Counted from the stretch's first letter, positions 8,681-17,676 are shown. The stretch is 64,000 nt of DNA from Bradyrhizobium sp. NDS-1 (GCF_032918005.1 NZ_CP136628.1:5069501-5133500), one strand, 5' to 3'. A program made the numbers and translations. The notes: generated by a model not told the origin, from the sequence alone.

Positions 8681-9721
8681 ATGCAACAGCAACCTGCCCT
8701 GCTCCACGAGCTTCGTCGTATGTCGGCGCGCGTCGGCCGCAATATTCTGCTGGTGCAGGGCGCCGGCGGCAACTCCTCGATCAAGCGGGATGACCTGCTC
8801 TGGGTAAAGGCCTCCGGCACCTGGCTTGCGGATGCCGAGCACAAGGACATCTTCGTGCCGGTATCGCTCGGCGCGGCACGCGCGGCGCTCGCGCAAGGCG
8901 ACGAACGTATTCCCCTCGCGACCGACGCGGCCACGGCCTTGCGCGCCTCGATCGAGACCTCGCTGCACGCGCTGATGCCGCACACGGTCGTGCTGCATGT
9001 GCATTCGGTCAACACCATTGCATGGGCGGTGCGGATCGACGCGCGGGAGGAGTTTGCGAAGCGACTGGAGGGACTGGCCTGGCAATGGCTGGACTATCAT
9101 CATCCGGGACTGCCGCTGGCCAAGGTCGTGAACGACGCGCTGGCACAGGACAAGGTGGATGTGCTCATCCTCGGCAATCACGGGCTGGTGGTCGGCGCCG
9201 AGACCAGCGCTGCGGCAGAGGCGCTGGTGAACCAGGTCGAGAGGCGCCTTGCGCTCGCGCCACGCTCCGCAATTCCCCCGGATCACGGCGCGCTTCTCTC
9301 AATCTGCGCTGGCACGGCGTATCGCCTGCCAAAAGATCCGCAATGCCATAGCGTCGCTATCGACCCTTACAGCCGCGCGATTGCGACCAGCGGTTCGCTC
9401 TATCCGGACCATGTGGTCTTCCTCGGCCCGGGCTTACCCGTGCTGGAACGAGGCGAGGATCTTCGCGCCCTGACATCGCGAGTGCGGGCGGATGGGCTGC
9501 CGCATCCGGTCGCACTGCTCATTCCAGGCCTCGGCTGCGTCGTTCGCAAGGATGCAAGCGACGGCGCCGAGGCGATGCTGAGCTGTCTCGCCCTGGTGAC
9601 CTGCCGTTTGCCTCTCACTGCGCAGATCCGCTATCTAACTCAGAACAATGAGTCTGCGTTGGTGAATTGGGATGCCGAGCGATATCGCCAGCAACTGACC
9701 GCGACCCGCGGAGCCGACTGA
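8681..9721 (+). CDS. Class II aldolase/adducin-family protein
   Basis: I take the ATG at 8681, 10 bases after the HAD stop with GAGAGG just upstream, giving 346 residues. The open frame runs further upstream inside the HAD gene but is not needed. The phosphate-binding loop GAGGNSSIK (about 27-35), the metal-ligand pair HVHSVN (His106, His108) and NHGLVV mark the fuculose-/rhamnulose-1-phosphate aldolase fold. A C-terminal extension of about 120 residues goes beyond the approximately 215-residue core. It is last in the kinase-HAD-aldolase operon. It probably splits the kinase product into a triose phosphate and an aldehyde. Confidence 0.87.
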   Translation: MQQQPALLHELRRMSARVGRNILLVQGAGGNSSIKRDDLLWVKASGTWLADAEHKDIFVPVSLGAARAALAQGDERIPLATDAATALRASIETSLHALMPHTVVLHVHSVNTIAWAVRIDAREEFAKRLEGLAWQWLDYHHPGLPLAKVVNDALAQDKVDVLILGNHGLVVGAETSAAAEALVNQVERRLALAPRSAIPPDHGALLSICAGTAYRLPKDPQCHSVAIDPYSRAIATSGSLYPDHVVFLGPGLPVLERGEDLRALTSRVRADGLPHPVALLIPGLGCVVRKDASDGAEAMLSCLALVTCRLPLTAQIRYLTQNNESALVNWDAERYRQQLTATRGAD

Positions 9722-10501
9722 ACTAACAATCCTGACTTCCGGTTACGAACCCTGCGCGGCCTCGTCGGGGTCGCCCTATTGTCCACTACACTACTGGTGA
9801 ACGACAACACCATTCTCGGCGTCCGGGGCGAGCGGCAATAGGCGCGGAGCGACGAATTGCGCGACGCAGCCCTCTTCGTCGCCGTTGGAAACGTCGGCTT
9901 GGAGTCGTCCGCCGATCTGAGGCCGCCCGCGTGCTTCTCAGAAGGTCTGCTCATCTTGGCCGTGATGAGATTTTCTTTGGCCTCCCGGTGCACACGTCGT
10001 GCACACGCTGCCCTTTAACCGATTGAAAAACTTGAACACTCGCTCCAATCCGTCATCGGGGCGACGGAAAAGCGATAGTCTCGATATTTCAATCGCTTAC
10101 CCTGTCCCCTCAAGGGGATGGAAGGAGAATGTGTGCACTCCAAACCAGCCGAAACTGCACACGTTTGTACCCCGTTTGACCCCCGGTGCACACATGGTGC
10201 ACCGAAAGCCGAAATGCACATGCGTGGCGACTTTCACTCAATTGGTATCGGGAAACTGGCGCGTTCAAGTCCTCCGAAGAAGCACGCCTCGCACGTGTCG
10301 CGTTAACTCACCTCAATCTGTTGGGAAAGAGCAAAGAGCGCGACTGACGGCCCACGCAAGATCAACTCGACGAACTCATCGAATACTTCGAGACAAATCG
10401 TCGGCAAATGTTGGCGTAAGGAGGCTCTCGAATCGACCTCAATATTCTGTTGAACCGCAACTGGATCTGGAGTGCTAGGGCGATAGCGTTCGAATATCCG
10501 A
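9722..10501. other. Gene-poor stretch, no recognisable coding sequence
   Basis: About 780 bases between the aldolase and the LysR remnant contain no frame I recognise. The longest frames are short, cross both strands and lack ribosome sites. The stretch holds paired GTGCAC repeats (annotated separately) and a small hairpin, CCCCTCAAGGGG, near 10107-10118. It may be the eroded end of an integrated element, but no integrase or tRNA was found here. Confidence 0.55.
9987..10203. repeat. Paired GTGCAC palindromes
   Basis: Five GTGCAC hexamers start at 9988, 9999, 10133, 10186 and 10197. The first two and last two form matching pairs of the pattern GGTGCACACNNNGTGCAC with an 11-base period, which places both halves on one face of the helix. 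They lie in non-coding DNA. A protein-binding array or recombination site is possible; no owner protein is evident in the window. Confidence 0.55.
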
Positions 10502-10925
10502 ATGGACGACATCACGCCATTCGGCGGATCGATTTCTGGGCTTGCAGGCCTTCGCGAGCGTGCCGAGCGCGGCAGCTTCTTGCGCGCCGCTGCTCATCTC
10601 AACTGTCGCAGACGGCACTGAGCCACCGGATGAAGAAGTTCGAGGAGGACCTCGGCGTGGCACTGTTCGTGCGCACTACGCGGCAGGTCTCGCTCACTGC
10701 AGTCGGCCTCGAGCTGCTGCTGAAGGCTTGCGCGCTGCTCGACGAATTGTCCGACACGCTGGAAGGCGTTCGCACACACGGCGCCAACCAGGTCGAACGC
10801 GTCACCATCGGATGCCTGCCGACGATTACGGCCTATCAGCTCCCGCGCGTGCTGCGAGATTTCAGCGCAGCCTACCCCAACGTGTCGATGAAGATCTACG
10901 ACAATTTGGCGCGCGAGATCGCCCG
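10502..10925 (+). pseudogene. LysR-family regulator, frameshifted and truncated
   Basis: From the ATG at 10502 the frame opens MDDITPFGG and then carries a LysR winged-helix domain scattered over different frames. AERGSFLRAAAHLN is in the start frame and ends at a stop. SQTALSHRMKKFEEDLG onward is in another frame, so at least one single-base change separates them; the segment LQAFASV just before lies in a third. The DNA-binding domain continues through FVRTTRQVSLTAVGLELL into the beginning of the effector domain (VTIGCLPTITAYQLPRVL). It then stops abruptly near 10920, about 150-200 residues short of family length. There the sequence runs into an inverted TetR fragment. It is a dead gene. Confidence 0.75.
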
Positions 10926-11111
10926 CTGCACCGGAAGACGACGGCTGTAACCGGCTTCGACGCCGATATCGGCGAGGCTCGCGCCGGCCGTGCCATGCTT
11001 GCAGATCAGCGCCACCGCCGCACGAAGCATGCGTCGGTCCGATTCCCTGCGCCGACGTTCCTTGGAACCGATGATCGGTGCCGTCTTCTCTGTCCCGCTG
11101 CCGACTGTCAC
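10915..11111 (-). pseudogene. TetR-family regulator, N-terminal fragment only
   Basis: On the reverse strand the frame from 11111 contains ESDRRMLRAAVALICKHG, followed by TAGASLADIGVEAGYSR, a typical TetR N-terminal helix-turn-helix of about 60 residues. It ends about 10 residues after the recognition helix, where it meets the LysR fragment head-on near 10920. The ligand-binding domain (about 120 residues) is gone. Two unrelated regulators truncated at one breakpoint indicate a deletion or rearrangement joint. Confidence 0.7.
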
Positions 11112-11192
11112 GAACCGCAGATCTCCCCTCGCCCGCGATGAATCCGTCGCTGCGGTACACGGGGGTGGGAGGTTTATCAGTGGGGTCGCGCC

Positions 11193-11926
11193 CTACCGCC
11201 GCGCGGTGCGGGGGTCGTTGAGGGCAAGACCGGGCCGCGGCCAGTCCACGGCGACCAGTCGCCCGGTGCCCGAGAGCGTGATGAAGGCCGTGCGCATGTC
11301 CGCGCCGCCGAAGCAGATGTTGGTGCAATAGACCTCGTCGGCCTCGTGGAATTCGATCAGCCGACCATCCGGCGAAAAGACGCTGATGCCGCCGCGCACT
11401 AGTGCTGCAACGCAAATGTTGCCAACCGGCCTCCACGGCCAGCGAATCGAAACGCTGATAGCCCGGCAGCCCGTGCAGCAGCCGGCCGCCGTTCGGCGAC
11501 GGCCACGGCTCCTGCGCAACCTCACCTTCGCCCGTGATCGTTTAGCTCCAGACCCGGCTGGTCTCGGTTTCCGAGACATAGAGCGTGCGCCCGTCCGGCG
11601 ACAGCCCGACGCCGTTCGGCGTCATGATCGGGTAGATCGCTTCCTTGATCATCGAGCCGTCAACGCCTGCGTAATAGACCGCGCCGCGGTCCATCAGGCG
11701 GTCATAGGTCTTGCCGAGGTTCGTGAACCAGAAGCCGCCCTTGTCGTCGAAGACGATGTCGTTCCACCGCAACTCTCGTAGAGAGTCCGCACCGCGCCGG
11801 TGTCGAGATCGACCCGCTCGATGCGGCCCGTGGTGTAGTCCTCGGCGCGACCGCTGGGACGGGCAAGTTGCTCTTGTCCTTGTGCCAGATGAGTCGCGGG
11901 CGCCGTTCGACGGCCACGCCGCTCAC
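11193..11926 (-). pseudogene. SMP-30/gluconolactonase-like protein, disrupted
   Basis: Pieces of a beta-propeller SMP-30/LRE protein are spread over several frames. RLIWHKDKSNLPVP lies near 11900, then a segment resembling GRIERVDLDTGAVRTLYE. After a frame change comes WNDIVFDDKGGFWFTNLGK through TLYVSETETSRVWS. An in-frame stop at 11542 is followed in the same frame by TITGEGEVAQEPWPSPNGG. A further frame change near 11425 leads to GNICVAALVRGGISVF and the C-terminus LVAVDWPRPGLALNDP. At least three lesions make it non-functional. The N-terminus abuts the end of the aldehyde dehydrogenase gene, so the 5' part is also lost. Confidence 0.8.
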
Positions 11927-13401
11927 ATCTTGAGGGCGAACGGATCGCGCTCCTCGTTGGAGAAATCGATCATCACGTTCTTGGTCTGCAGGAACTCGTC
12001 CAACGCCGCGACGCCGCGCTCCTTGCCGAAGCCGGACTCCTTGAACCCGCCGAACGGCGCCATCGCGCTGGAGGCGCGGTAGGTATTCACCCAGACCGTT
12101 CCGGCGTGGACAGCCCGCGACACCCGCAAGGCGCGCGACAGGTTCGTGGTCCAGATCCCGGAAGCCAGGCCATATTTGCTGTCGTTAGCGATGCCGATCG
12201 CCTCGTCTTCCGTGTCAAAGGGAATAATCGAGAGCACGGGTCCGAACACCTCTTCCTGGGCAATCGCCATCTTGTTCTCCACGCCCGTGAAGATGGTCGG
12301 CTCGATGAACAGGCCGTTGCCAAGCGCATCGCCTGTCGCGGGCTTTCCGCCGCACGCGAGAATCGCCCCCTCTCTTTGCGCATCGCCGATACATTTGAGG
12401 ATGCGCTCGAACTGCGGCTCGTTCGCCACGGTCCCCATATCCGTCGCCTTATCCAGGGGATTGCCGAGCCTGATCTTGTGCGCCCGGGCGACCAGACGGT
12501 TCACGATCTCGTCGTGAATGGGACGCTGCACGAGGAGCCGCGAGCCGGCGATGCAGGTCTGCCCGGTCGCACCGAAAATGCCGGCGAGAGCCCCGACCGT
12601 CGCCTTGTCGAGATCGGCGTCCTCGAAGATGACATTGGGAGACTTGCCGCCCAACTCCAGCGTCACAGGGACAAGGGACCGGCCCGCGGCCGCCGCGATC
12701 TGGCGGCCGACATTCGGGCTTCCCGTGAAACTGACGCGGTCAATCCGGCCGCTCGCGAGCAGCGCCTGCCCCGTCCTGTAATCGCCTGTCACGACATTGA
12801 CGACCCCCGCCGGGAAGCCCGCTTCCCGAACCAGCTCGGCGAACTCCAACGTCGTCACTGACGCATGCTCGGACGGCTTGATGACGACGCAATTGCCCGC
12901 CGCCAGTGCCGGCGCAAGCTTGTTGGCGAGCAGGCCCATCGGCGAATTCCAGGCGGTGATGAGAACCGCAACGCCGATCGGCTCGCGGCGCGTGAAGTCG
13001 AACACATCGCGCTGGTCGAGCGGAATGGTATCGCCGAAGATCTTGTCGGCGCAGCCAGCGAAGAACCGGTAGGCGCGCGCGGCAAAGTGCATCTGCCCGT
13101 GCGTCTCGCGGATGATCTTTCCGTTGTCGGTGCTCTCCATGACGGCGATGCGCTCGGCCTGCGCGTCGAGCAGATCGGCGAGCTTGTTCAGCAAGGTCGC
13201 GCGGGCAAGACCCGTGGTCTTGCTCCAGACGGAATCATAGGCCCGTCGCGCCGCCGCGATCGCGTCGCCGACCTGCACGGGGGTCGCCTGTGCGACCTGC
13301 GCCCATTCCTCGCGGGTATAGGGGTTTATGGCCGCGAACCATTCCTGGTTCGGCGCACTGACCGTCTCGTTTGCAATGGCAATTCCGTACTTCTTTGGCA
13401 T
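11923..13401 (-). CDS. NAD(P)-dependent aldehyde dehydrogenase
   Basis: I chose the ATG at 13401 (MPKKYGIAIANE), preceded by GGAGAC, giving 492 residues; the open frame could extend 13 codons further. The active site is complete: oxyanion Asn152 (AWNSP), general base Glu249 (VTLELGGKSP) and nucleophile Cys283 (TGQTCIAGSR), with the cofactor loop FTGSPNVG. It oxidises an aldehyde to an acid. Specificity is not readable, though the motifs fit broad betaine-/semialdehyde-type enzymes. It is the last intact gene of the long operon that begins with the TcuA-like flavoprotein. Confidence 0.92.
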   Translation of the reverse strand: MPKKYGIAIANETVSAPNQEWFAAINPYTREEWAQVAQATPVQVGDAIAAARRAYDSVWSKTTGLARATLLNKLADLLDAQAERIAVMESTDNGKIIRETHGQMHFAARAYRFFAGCADKIFGDTIPLDQRDVFDFTRREPIGVAVLITAWNSPMGLLANKLAPALAAGNCVVIKPSEHASVTTLEFAELVREAGFPAGVVNVVTGDYRTGQALLASGRIDRVSFTGSPNVGRQIAAAAGRSLVPVTLELGGKSPNVIFEDADLDKATVGALAGIFGATGQTCIAGSRLLVQRPIHDEIVNRLVARAHKIRLGNPLDKATDMGTVANEPQFERILKCIGDAQREGAILACGGKPATGDALGNGLFIEPTIFTGVENKMAIAQEEVFGPVLSIIPFDTEDEAIGIANDSKYGLASGIWTTNLSRALRVSRAVHAGTVWVNTYRASSAMAPFGGFKESGFGKERGVAALDEFLQTKNVMIDFSNEERDPFALKM

Positions 13402-13470
13402 AGTCGATTGTCTCCGCAACTGGCGAATTGCCTGTCTCATCCGGACGGGACGTTTGGCTTCGGTTGATGG

Positions 13471-14274
13471 TTAGACTGGGCTCCCGAGAGGATCGACGTC
13501 CAATCGCGCGATCCCGTCGATCCCTTCGCGGGCGGGAGGAAACAGCGAGAGGACCTGCCGGTCGTGACCGGGAATGATGTGCGACGGGCTATCCGCCAGC
13601 TTCTCCATGACCGCAAAGCCGTTCAGCATCTGGTTCGTGTCAAACAGGACCGGAAAGGGCCGGCGCCGCAGAATGTTGGCGTAATAATGCGAAGCGTCGG
13701 AGGCCAGCACCACATAACCGCGGCGCGTCTTCACCCTCACGACCTGAAGTCCCGCGGTATGGCCGCCCAGCCAGTGCAGGGATATTCCGTCGTCGAAAGC
13801 GGAGTTGGGATCATGAAGGGTCACGCGCCCTTCGAAATTCCGTTTGACGATATGGCTGACGTCCTCGGCGTTGTAGGCCTTCTTCTGCTCGGCGTCGCAC
13901 ATGCAGCGGCCGGTGCAGAAATGCATCTCACGCTCCTGGACGTGATAACGCGCTCGCGGAAACAATTCGTGGTTGCCGGCATGGTCCCAATGCATGTGGG
14001 TGAGGATGACGTCCTTGACGCTGTCCGGATTGATATCGATCTGCCTCAAGCCTTCGGCGACCGGACGCGTCACGGCATAGTTGCGCGGGTTGCCAGCCTT
14101 CTCGTCGAAGCCGGTATCGACGATCACGGTACGGTCCCGGCCAACCAGCGCCCAGACGAAGAAATCCAGCGGCATCGGCGTATCGGGCACATCGCTGTTG
14201 TCGATGAAGTTTTCGGATGCGCGGCGCTCGTCCTTCCTAGCATACCGGATCGCATAGATTTCATAGTCGGACAT
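13471..14274 (-). CDS. Metallo-beta-lactamase-fold hydrolase (N-acyl homoserine lactonase family)
   Basis: From the ATG at 14274 this is 267 residues. It carries the dinuclear-zinc motif HMHWDH (His93, His95, Asp97, His98) and downstream ligands in LGGHTAG, LASDASHYY and IIPGHD. The arrangement follows AttM/AiiA-type lactonases. In a catabolic operon a role opening a lactone or thioester intermediate is at least as likely as quorum quenching; rhizobial attM also lies in a catabolic operon. It starts 8 bases after the preceding binding-protein gene. The much longer open frame upstream overlaps that gene and is not used. Confidence 0.85.
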   Translation of the reverse strand: MSDYEIYAIRYARKDERRASENFIDNSDVPDTPMPLDFFVWALVGRDRTVIVDTGFDEKAGNPRNYAVTRPVAEGLRQIDINPDSVKDVILTHMHWDHAGNHELFPRARYHVQEREMHFCTGRCMCDAEQKKAYNAEDVSHIVKRNFEGRVTLHDPNSAFDDGISLHWLGGHTAGLQVVRVKTRRGYVVLASDASHYYANILRRRPFPVLFDTNQMLNGFAVMEKLADSPSHIIPGHDRQVLSLFPPAREGIDGIARLDVDPLGSPV

Positions 14275-14282
14275 GTCGATCC

Positions 14283-15239
14283 CTACTGGCGCTCGATGCC
14301 AGCTTCCTTCGTTGTCGCGGCCCACAATTCGATGTCGTCCTTGACGTGCTGGGCGAAATCCGCCGGCCCGGTCCATTGAACCTCGAAGCCGATATCGGCG
14401 AGACGGCTTTTGATCTCGGGCTCCGCCAGCACCTCGCGCACACCCTCCGAGAGCTTTGCGACGACTTCCGAAGGCGTGCCTTTGGGAGCGAAAAGGCCGG
14501 TCCACGCGGAGATGTTGATGAACTCGAGGCCTCCTTCCTTCATGGTCGGGATCTTCGGAAACCGCGAGGCGCGGGCAATGTTTGTCGTTGCAAGCGCGCG
14601 GGCTGAACCGGCCTCCACCTGCGAAACCGCGGGCGCCATGTCCGTGAACGTCATCGAGACACGCTGCGCGATGATGTCAGTCACGACCTGCGGGCTATTC
14701 CGGTACGGCACCGCGGCAATGTCTATCCCTGCCCTGCGCTTGAAAGCTTCGCCGGACAATTGTCCCAGGGCGTTGGCATAGCCGAATGTCAGCGTGCCCG
14801 GCTTGCTCTTGGCCAGTGTCACGAGGTCGGCAACGCTCTCTACGGATAGGCCGGGGGCGATGATCAGAAAATAGGGAAACAGCCCGAACTGCGAAATCGG
14901 AACGAAGTCGGCGACGGGATCGTACTGGATCGACTTCAGCATGCTGGGATTGGCGGCATGCGTCGAAGTGCCGCCCATCAGCAAGGTGTATCCGTCCGCC
15001 GCCGAACGTGCCGCGGCCGTAGCACCCACCGCGCCGTTCGCGCCAACGCGGTTATCGATCACAATCGTCGTCTTCAGCAATTCAGATAGTCTCTGGAACA
15101 CGATTCGCGCAACGCCGTCGGTCCCGCTGCCAGGGGCAAAGGGAGCGACGACTGTGATTCTCTGCGAGGGATAGTTTTCCGCTGACGCCAGGCTCCCGTT
15201 CGACAGAAGCAGCGCGATCGTCAACAACAGCACCCGCAT
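14283..15239 (-). CDS. Tripartite tricarboxylate transporter binding protein (Bug/TctC family)
   Basis: This 318-residue periplasmic protein has a signal peptide (about 1-20, cut after SLASA). It has the Bug-family features RITVVAPFAPGSGTDGVAR, the carboxylate-gripping loop near NRVGANGAVGA, and GYTLLMGGTSTHAAN. Bug proteins bind small carboxylates such as citrate and usually work with TctA/TctB. Neither permease is in this window, so this is an orphan. It may feed a distant TctAB or act as a sensor. Its position among carboxylate catabolic genes supports a di- or tricarboxylate ligand. Confidence 0.9.
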   Translation of the reverse strand: MRVLLLTIALLLSNGSLASAENYPSQRITVVAPFAPGSGTDGVARIVFQRLSELLKTTIVIDNRVGANGAVGATAAARSAADGYTLLMGGTSTHAANPSMLKSIQYDPVADFVPISQFGLFPYFLIIAPGLSVESVADLVTLAKSKPGTLTFGYANALGQLSGEAFKRRAGIDIAAVPYRNSPQVVTDIIAQRVSMTFTDMAPAVSQVEAGSARALATTNIARASRFPKIPTMKEGGLEFINISAWTGLFAPKGTPSEVVAKLSEGVREVLAEPEIKSRLADIGFEVQWTGPADFAQHVKDDIELWAATTKEAGIERQ

Positions 15240-15293
15240 GAACCCCTCCCGTTGATTGCTTCGTTTTCAGACCCGGCAGCCGGCGTCTGACCT

Positions 15294-16181
15294 CTACTTC
15301 GAGGTCCGCTCGATGATCTTCACGATGACCGGCCAGTAATTCGCTCCTAAACCGGCCCGAGAGGCCTCGGTCAGAAGGCTGGCGCCGAGCGCAGCTTCCC
15401 TCGCCTCGATCCCGGCGTCCTTCGCCATGTCGAGCGCGTAAGACACGTCCTTGTGCATGTAGTCAGTCGAGAACACCCGCTCGGGAAACTCGCGCGCCGC
15501 AACGGCCTTGTATCCGTGATTGCGCAGCGCAAAGCTATCCGCGGAGCCCTTGGAGAAGGCATCGAACAAGGTTTCGGTCGAGACACCCGCGGCGTTCGCG
15601 ATCGCGGCGGCTTCGCACAAGGCGGTCACGGTTCCGACCACAACCATATTGTTGAGGATCTTCACCACCTGTCCCGATCCGACCTCGCCACAATGGGTGA
15701 CCTCGCTGGCGAAGCATCGGAGCAGCGGCTCGATGCGCGCGAACACACCTTCGCTGGCGCCGACGGAAATGGCCAGCGTTCCGGCTTCGGCCGCGGCGCG
15801 CGTCCGGGCGACAGGGGCATCGGCATAATCGGCGCCCTTCGACGCGAAGACGCCAGCCAGCTCACGTGTCAGCTTCAACGGGCTGGTCGAGAGGTCGACG
15901 ATGGTCTGACCGGCATGCGCAAGCTCGAGAAGCCCGCCGGGCATCTCGCAGATCTTCTTGAGATGCTCGCCGCTCGGCATGGAAATGAAGATGATGTCGG
16001 CTTTCGCGAGCCCGGCGATCGAACCAGCATCGATGGCGCCGGCCTGAACCAGGCGCGCCACCGGCTCAGGGTTGATGTCGTAGATCAGCACGGTCTGCTT
16101 CGTCTTCTGCACCAGGTGCCGGCACATGGGCTCACCCATGACGCCCAAACCGATGAAGCCGAAGGTCGAAGTGCCAGTCAT
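15294..16181 (-). CDS. NAD(P)-dependent beta-hydroxyacid dehydrogenase (HIBADH family)
   Basis: This 295-residue protein has the Rossmann motif GFIGLGVMGEPMCRHL (8-23) and the catalytic Lys174 in GSGQVVKILNNM. The substrate loop, usually DAPVSGG in 3-hydroxyisobutyrate and tartronate semialdehyde enzymes, reads DAPVARTRAAAEAGTL. This points to a different beta-hydroxyacid. The same family includes 2-(hydroxymethyl)glutarate dehydrogenase of nicotinate breakdown, which is interesting next to PrpF- and PrpB-type proteins. It lies between the ABC transporter and the Bug protein in the same operon. Confidence 0.9.
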   Translation of the reverse strand: MTGTSTFGFIGLGVMGEPMCRHLVQKTKQTVLIYDINPEPVARLVQAGAIDAGSIAGLAKADIIFISMPSGEHLKKICEMPGGLLELAHAGQTIVDLSTSPLKLTRELAGVFASKGADYADAPVARTRAAAEAGTLAISVGASEGVFARIEPLLRCFASEVTHCGEVGSGQVVKILNNMVVVGTVTALCEAAAIANAAGVSTETLFDAFSKGSADSFALRNHGYKAVAAREFPERVFSTDYMHKDVSYALDMAKDAGIEAREAALGASLLTEASRAGLGANYWPVIVKIIERTSK

Positions 16182-16214
16182 GTCAAAACTCCGGAATTCC
16201 CAGACAGATTCATT

Positions 16215-16922
16215 TCAGATACCAAGATAGGCCCGGCGCACATAGTCGCTGGCCAGGAGGTCCTGGCCCTTTCCACTGAGCGCGACCGCGCCCGTTTCCA
16301 GCACAAAGGCCTCATGGCAAAGGTTCAGCGCAAGCTTTGCATTCTGTTCGACCAGGACGATGGACACACCGATATCACGGTTGATCTCGGCGATGATGCG
16401 CGCGATCTCGTCGACGATGATCGGAGCAAGCCCAAGCGAGGGTTCGTCCAGCAGCAGCAGGCGCGGCCTTGCCATGAGCGCGCGGCCGATGGCGACCATC
16501 TGCTGTTCGCCGCCCGATAGAGATCCTGCCATCTGGCTTCGCCGCTCCACCAAGCGCGGGAAATATCCGTAGATCTGGTCCAGCGTCTTCTTCTGCTGCG
16601 CCTTGTCGCGCCGCGAGTAGCCGCCGACCAGGAGGTTATCCAGGACGCTCATCTGCGGGAATACGCGCCGCCCCTCCGGCGACAGGGCAATGCCACGCCC
16701 GACCCGCTGCGGAGCGGCGACGCCATCGATGCGCTCGCCGTCGAAATAGATCTCCCCACCGCTCACCGGCTTCAACCCGATGATGGCCTTCATCGTGGTC
16801 GTCTTGCCCGCTCCATTCGAGCCTATCAGAGACACGATGGACCCGTCGGCAACGGACAGGCTCAGATTGCGGACCGCCGTGAGGGGGCCGTAGGCGACGC
16901 AGATCCCGCGAACATCAAGCAT
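16215..16922 (-). CDS. livF: Branched-chain-type ABC transporter ATPase (LivF)
   Basis: This 235-residue short ATPase of the HAAT family has Walker A GSNGAGKT (34-41), signature LSGGEQQM, Walker B RLLLLDEPSLGLAP and the LivF-typical ending DYVRRAYLG. It overlaps the livG stop by 8 bases. Together with the four neighbouring genes it makes a complete importer. Systems of this family carry amino acids, but also amides, aromatic acids and dicarboxylates, so the substrate should not be assumed to be leucine. Confidence 0.94.
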   Translation of the reverse strand: MLDVRGICVAYGPLTAVRNLSLSVADGSIVSLIGSNGAGKTTTMKAIIGLKPVSGGEIYFDGERIDGVAAPQRVGRGIALSPEGRRVFPQMSVLDNLLVGGYSRRDKAQQKKTLDQIYGYFPRLVERRSQMAGSLSGGEQQMVAIGRALMARPRLLLLDEPSLGLAPIIVDEIARIIAEINRDIGVSIVLVEQNAKLALNLCHEAFVLETGAVALSGKGQDLLASDYVRRAYLGI

Positions 16923-17676
16923 GAACCGCTTCCTTGCCGAGATAAGCCTCGATCACGACCGGGTTCGATACGACTTCCGCAGGCGTTCCCTGCGCGATCA
17001 GCGTGCCGTGATCCAGCACCACGACGCGATTGCACAGGCCCATCACGGTGCGCATGTGGTGCTCGACCATCACCATGGTGACGCCGCGCTCCGCCTTGAC
17101 CCGGCGCAGAACCGACTCGAGCTCGGCCGCCTCTTCAGGGTTGAGTCCGGCTACCGGCTCATCGAGCATCAACAGCCGGGGTTCGCTGGCAAGCGCGATC
17201 GCAACGCCAAGGCGTCGCTGCTCGCCATAGGACAGTTCGCGCGCCTTCAGGCCCACACGGCGCGCCAACCCGAGCAGGTCAAGCACATGCAGCGCCTTCT
17301 CTTCCACGGCAGTCCGCCACTTGTTCGAGAGAAACCCGCCCCACAGGCCGGTCAGGCTCGAGCCCAGCGTACCGCGCGAGACGTTCTCGATGACCGTCGC
17401 CTCCGGGTAGATGGTTGCAGCCTGGAAGGTCCGCGAGAGCCCCTGGCGCACCGTCTGGTTGGCAGGTTGCCCGGAGATGTCGCGATCCATGAACCGGACC
17501 GTGCCCGCTGAAGGCCGGAGGACGCCGGAGACGACGTTGAACAGCGTGGTCTTGCCTGCGCCGTTCGGGCCAATCAGGCCGAGAAAGTCGCCTTCGTTGA
17601 CCTCGAAGGTGACGTCGCGGACGGCGACAAGGCCGCCGAAGGAGCGCTTCAGGTTGTCGACCTTGAGCATGCTCAT
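16915..17676 (-). CDS. livG: Branched-chain-type ABC transporter ATPase (LivG)
   Basis: This 253-residue ATPase starts at the ATG at 17676, which overlaps the livM stop (ATGA). A longer open frame upstream lies inside livM and is rejected. Walker A is GPNGAGKT (36-43), signature ELSYGEQRRLG, Walker B RLLMLDEPVAGLNPEE. The LivG-specific insert follows Walker A and the C-terminal ending VVIEAYLG is family-typical. Confidence 0.94.
   Translation of the reverse strand: MSMLKVDNLKRSFGGLVAVRDVTFEVNEGDFLGLIGPNGAGKTTLFNVVSGVLRPSAGTVRFMDRDISGQPANQTVRQGLSRTFQAATIYPEATVIENVSRGTLGSSLTGLWGGFLSNKWRTAVEEKALHVLDLLGLARRVGLKARELSYGEQRRLGVAIALASEPRLLMLDEPVAGLNPEEAAELESVLRRVKAERGVTMVMVEHHMRTVMGLCNRVVVLDHGTLIAQGTPAEVVSNPVVIEAYLGKEAVHA

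Noticed and set aside
10118..10306. Short plus-strand frame across the GTGCAC repeats
   Set aside because: Its product is dictated by the repeats and matches no family I know. No ribosome site is convincing.
14275..14505. N-terminal extension of the lactonase frame
   Set aside because: It overlaps the Bug binding-protein gene and has no family similarity. MSDYE at 14274 is the family-like start.
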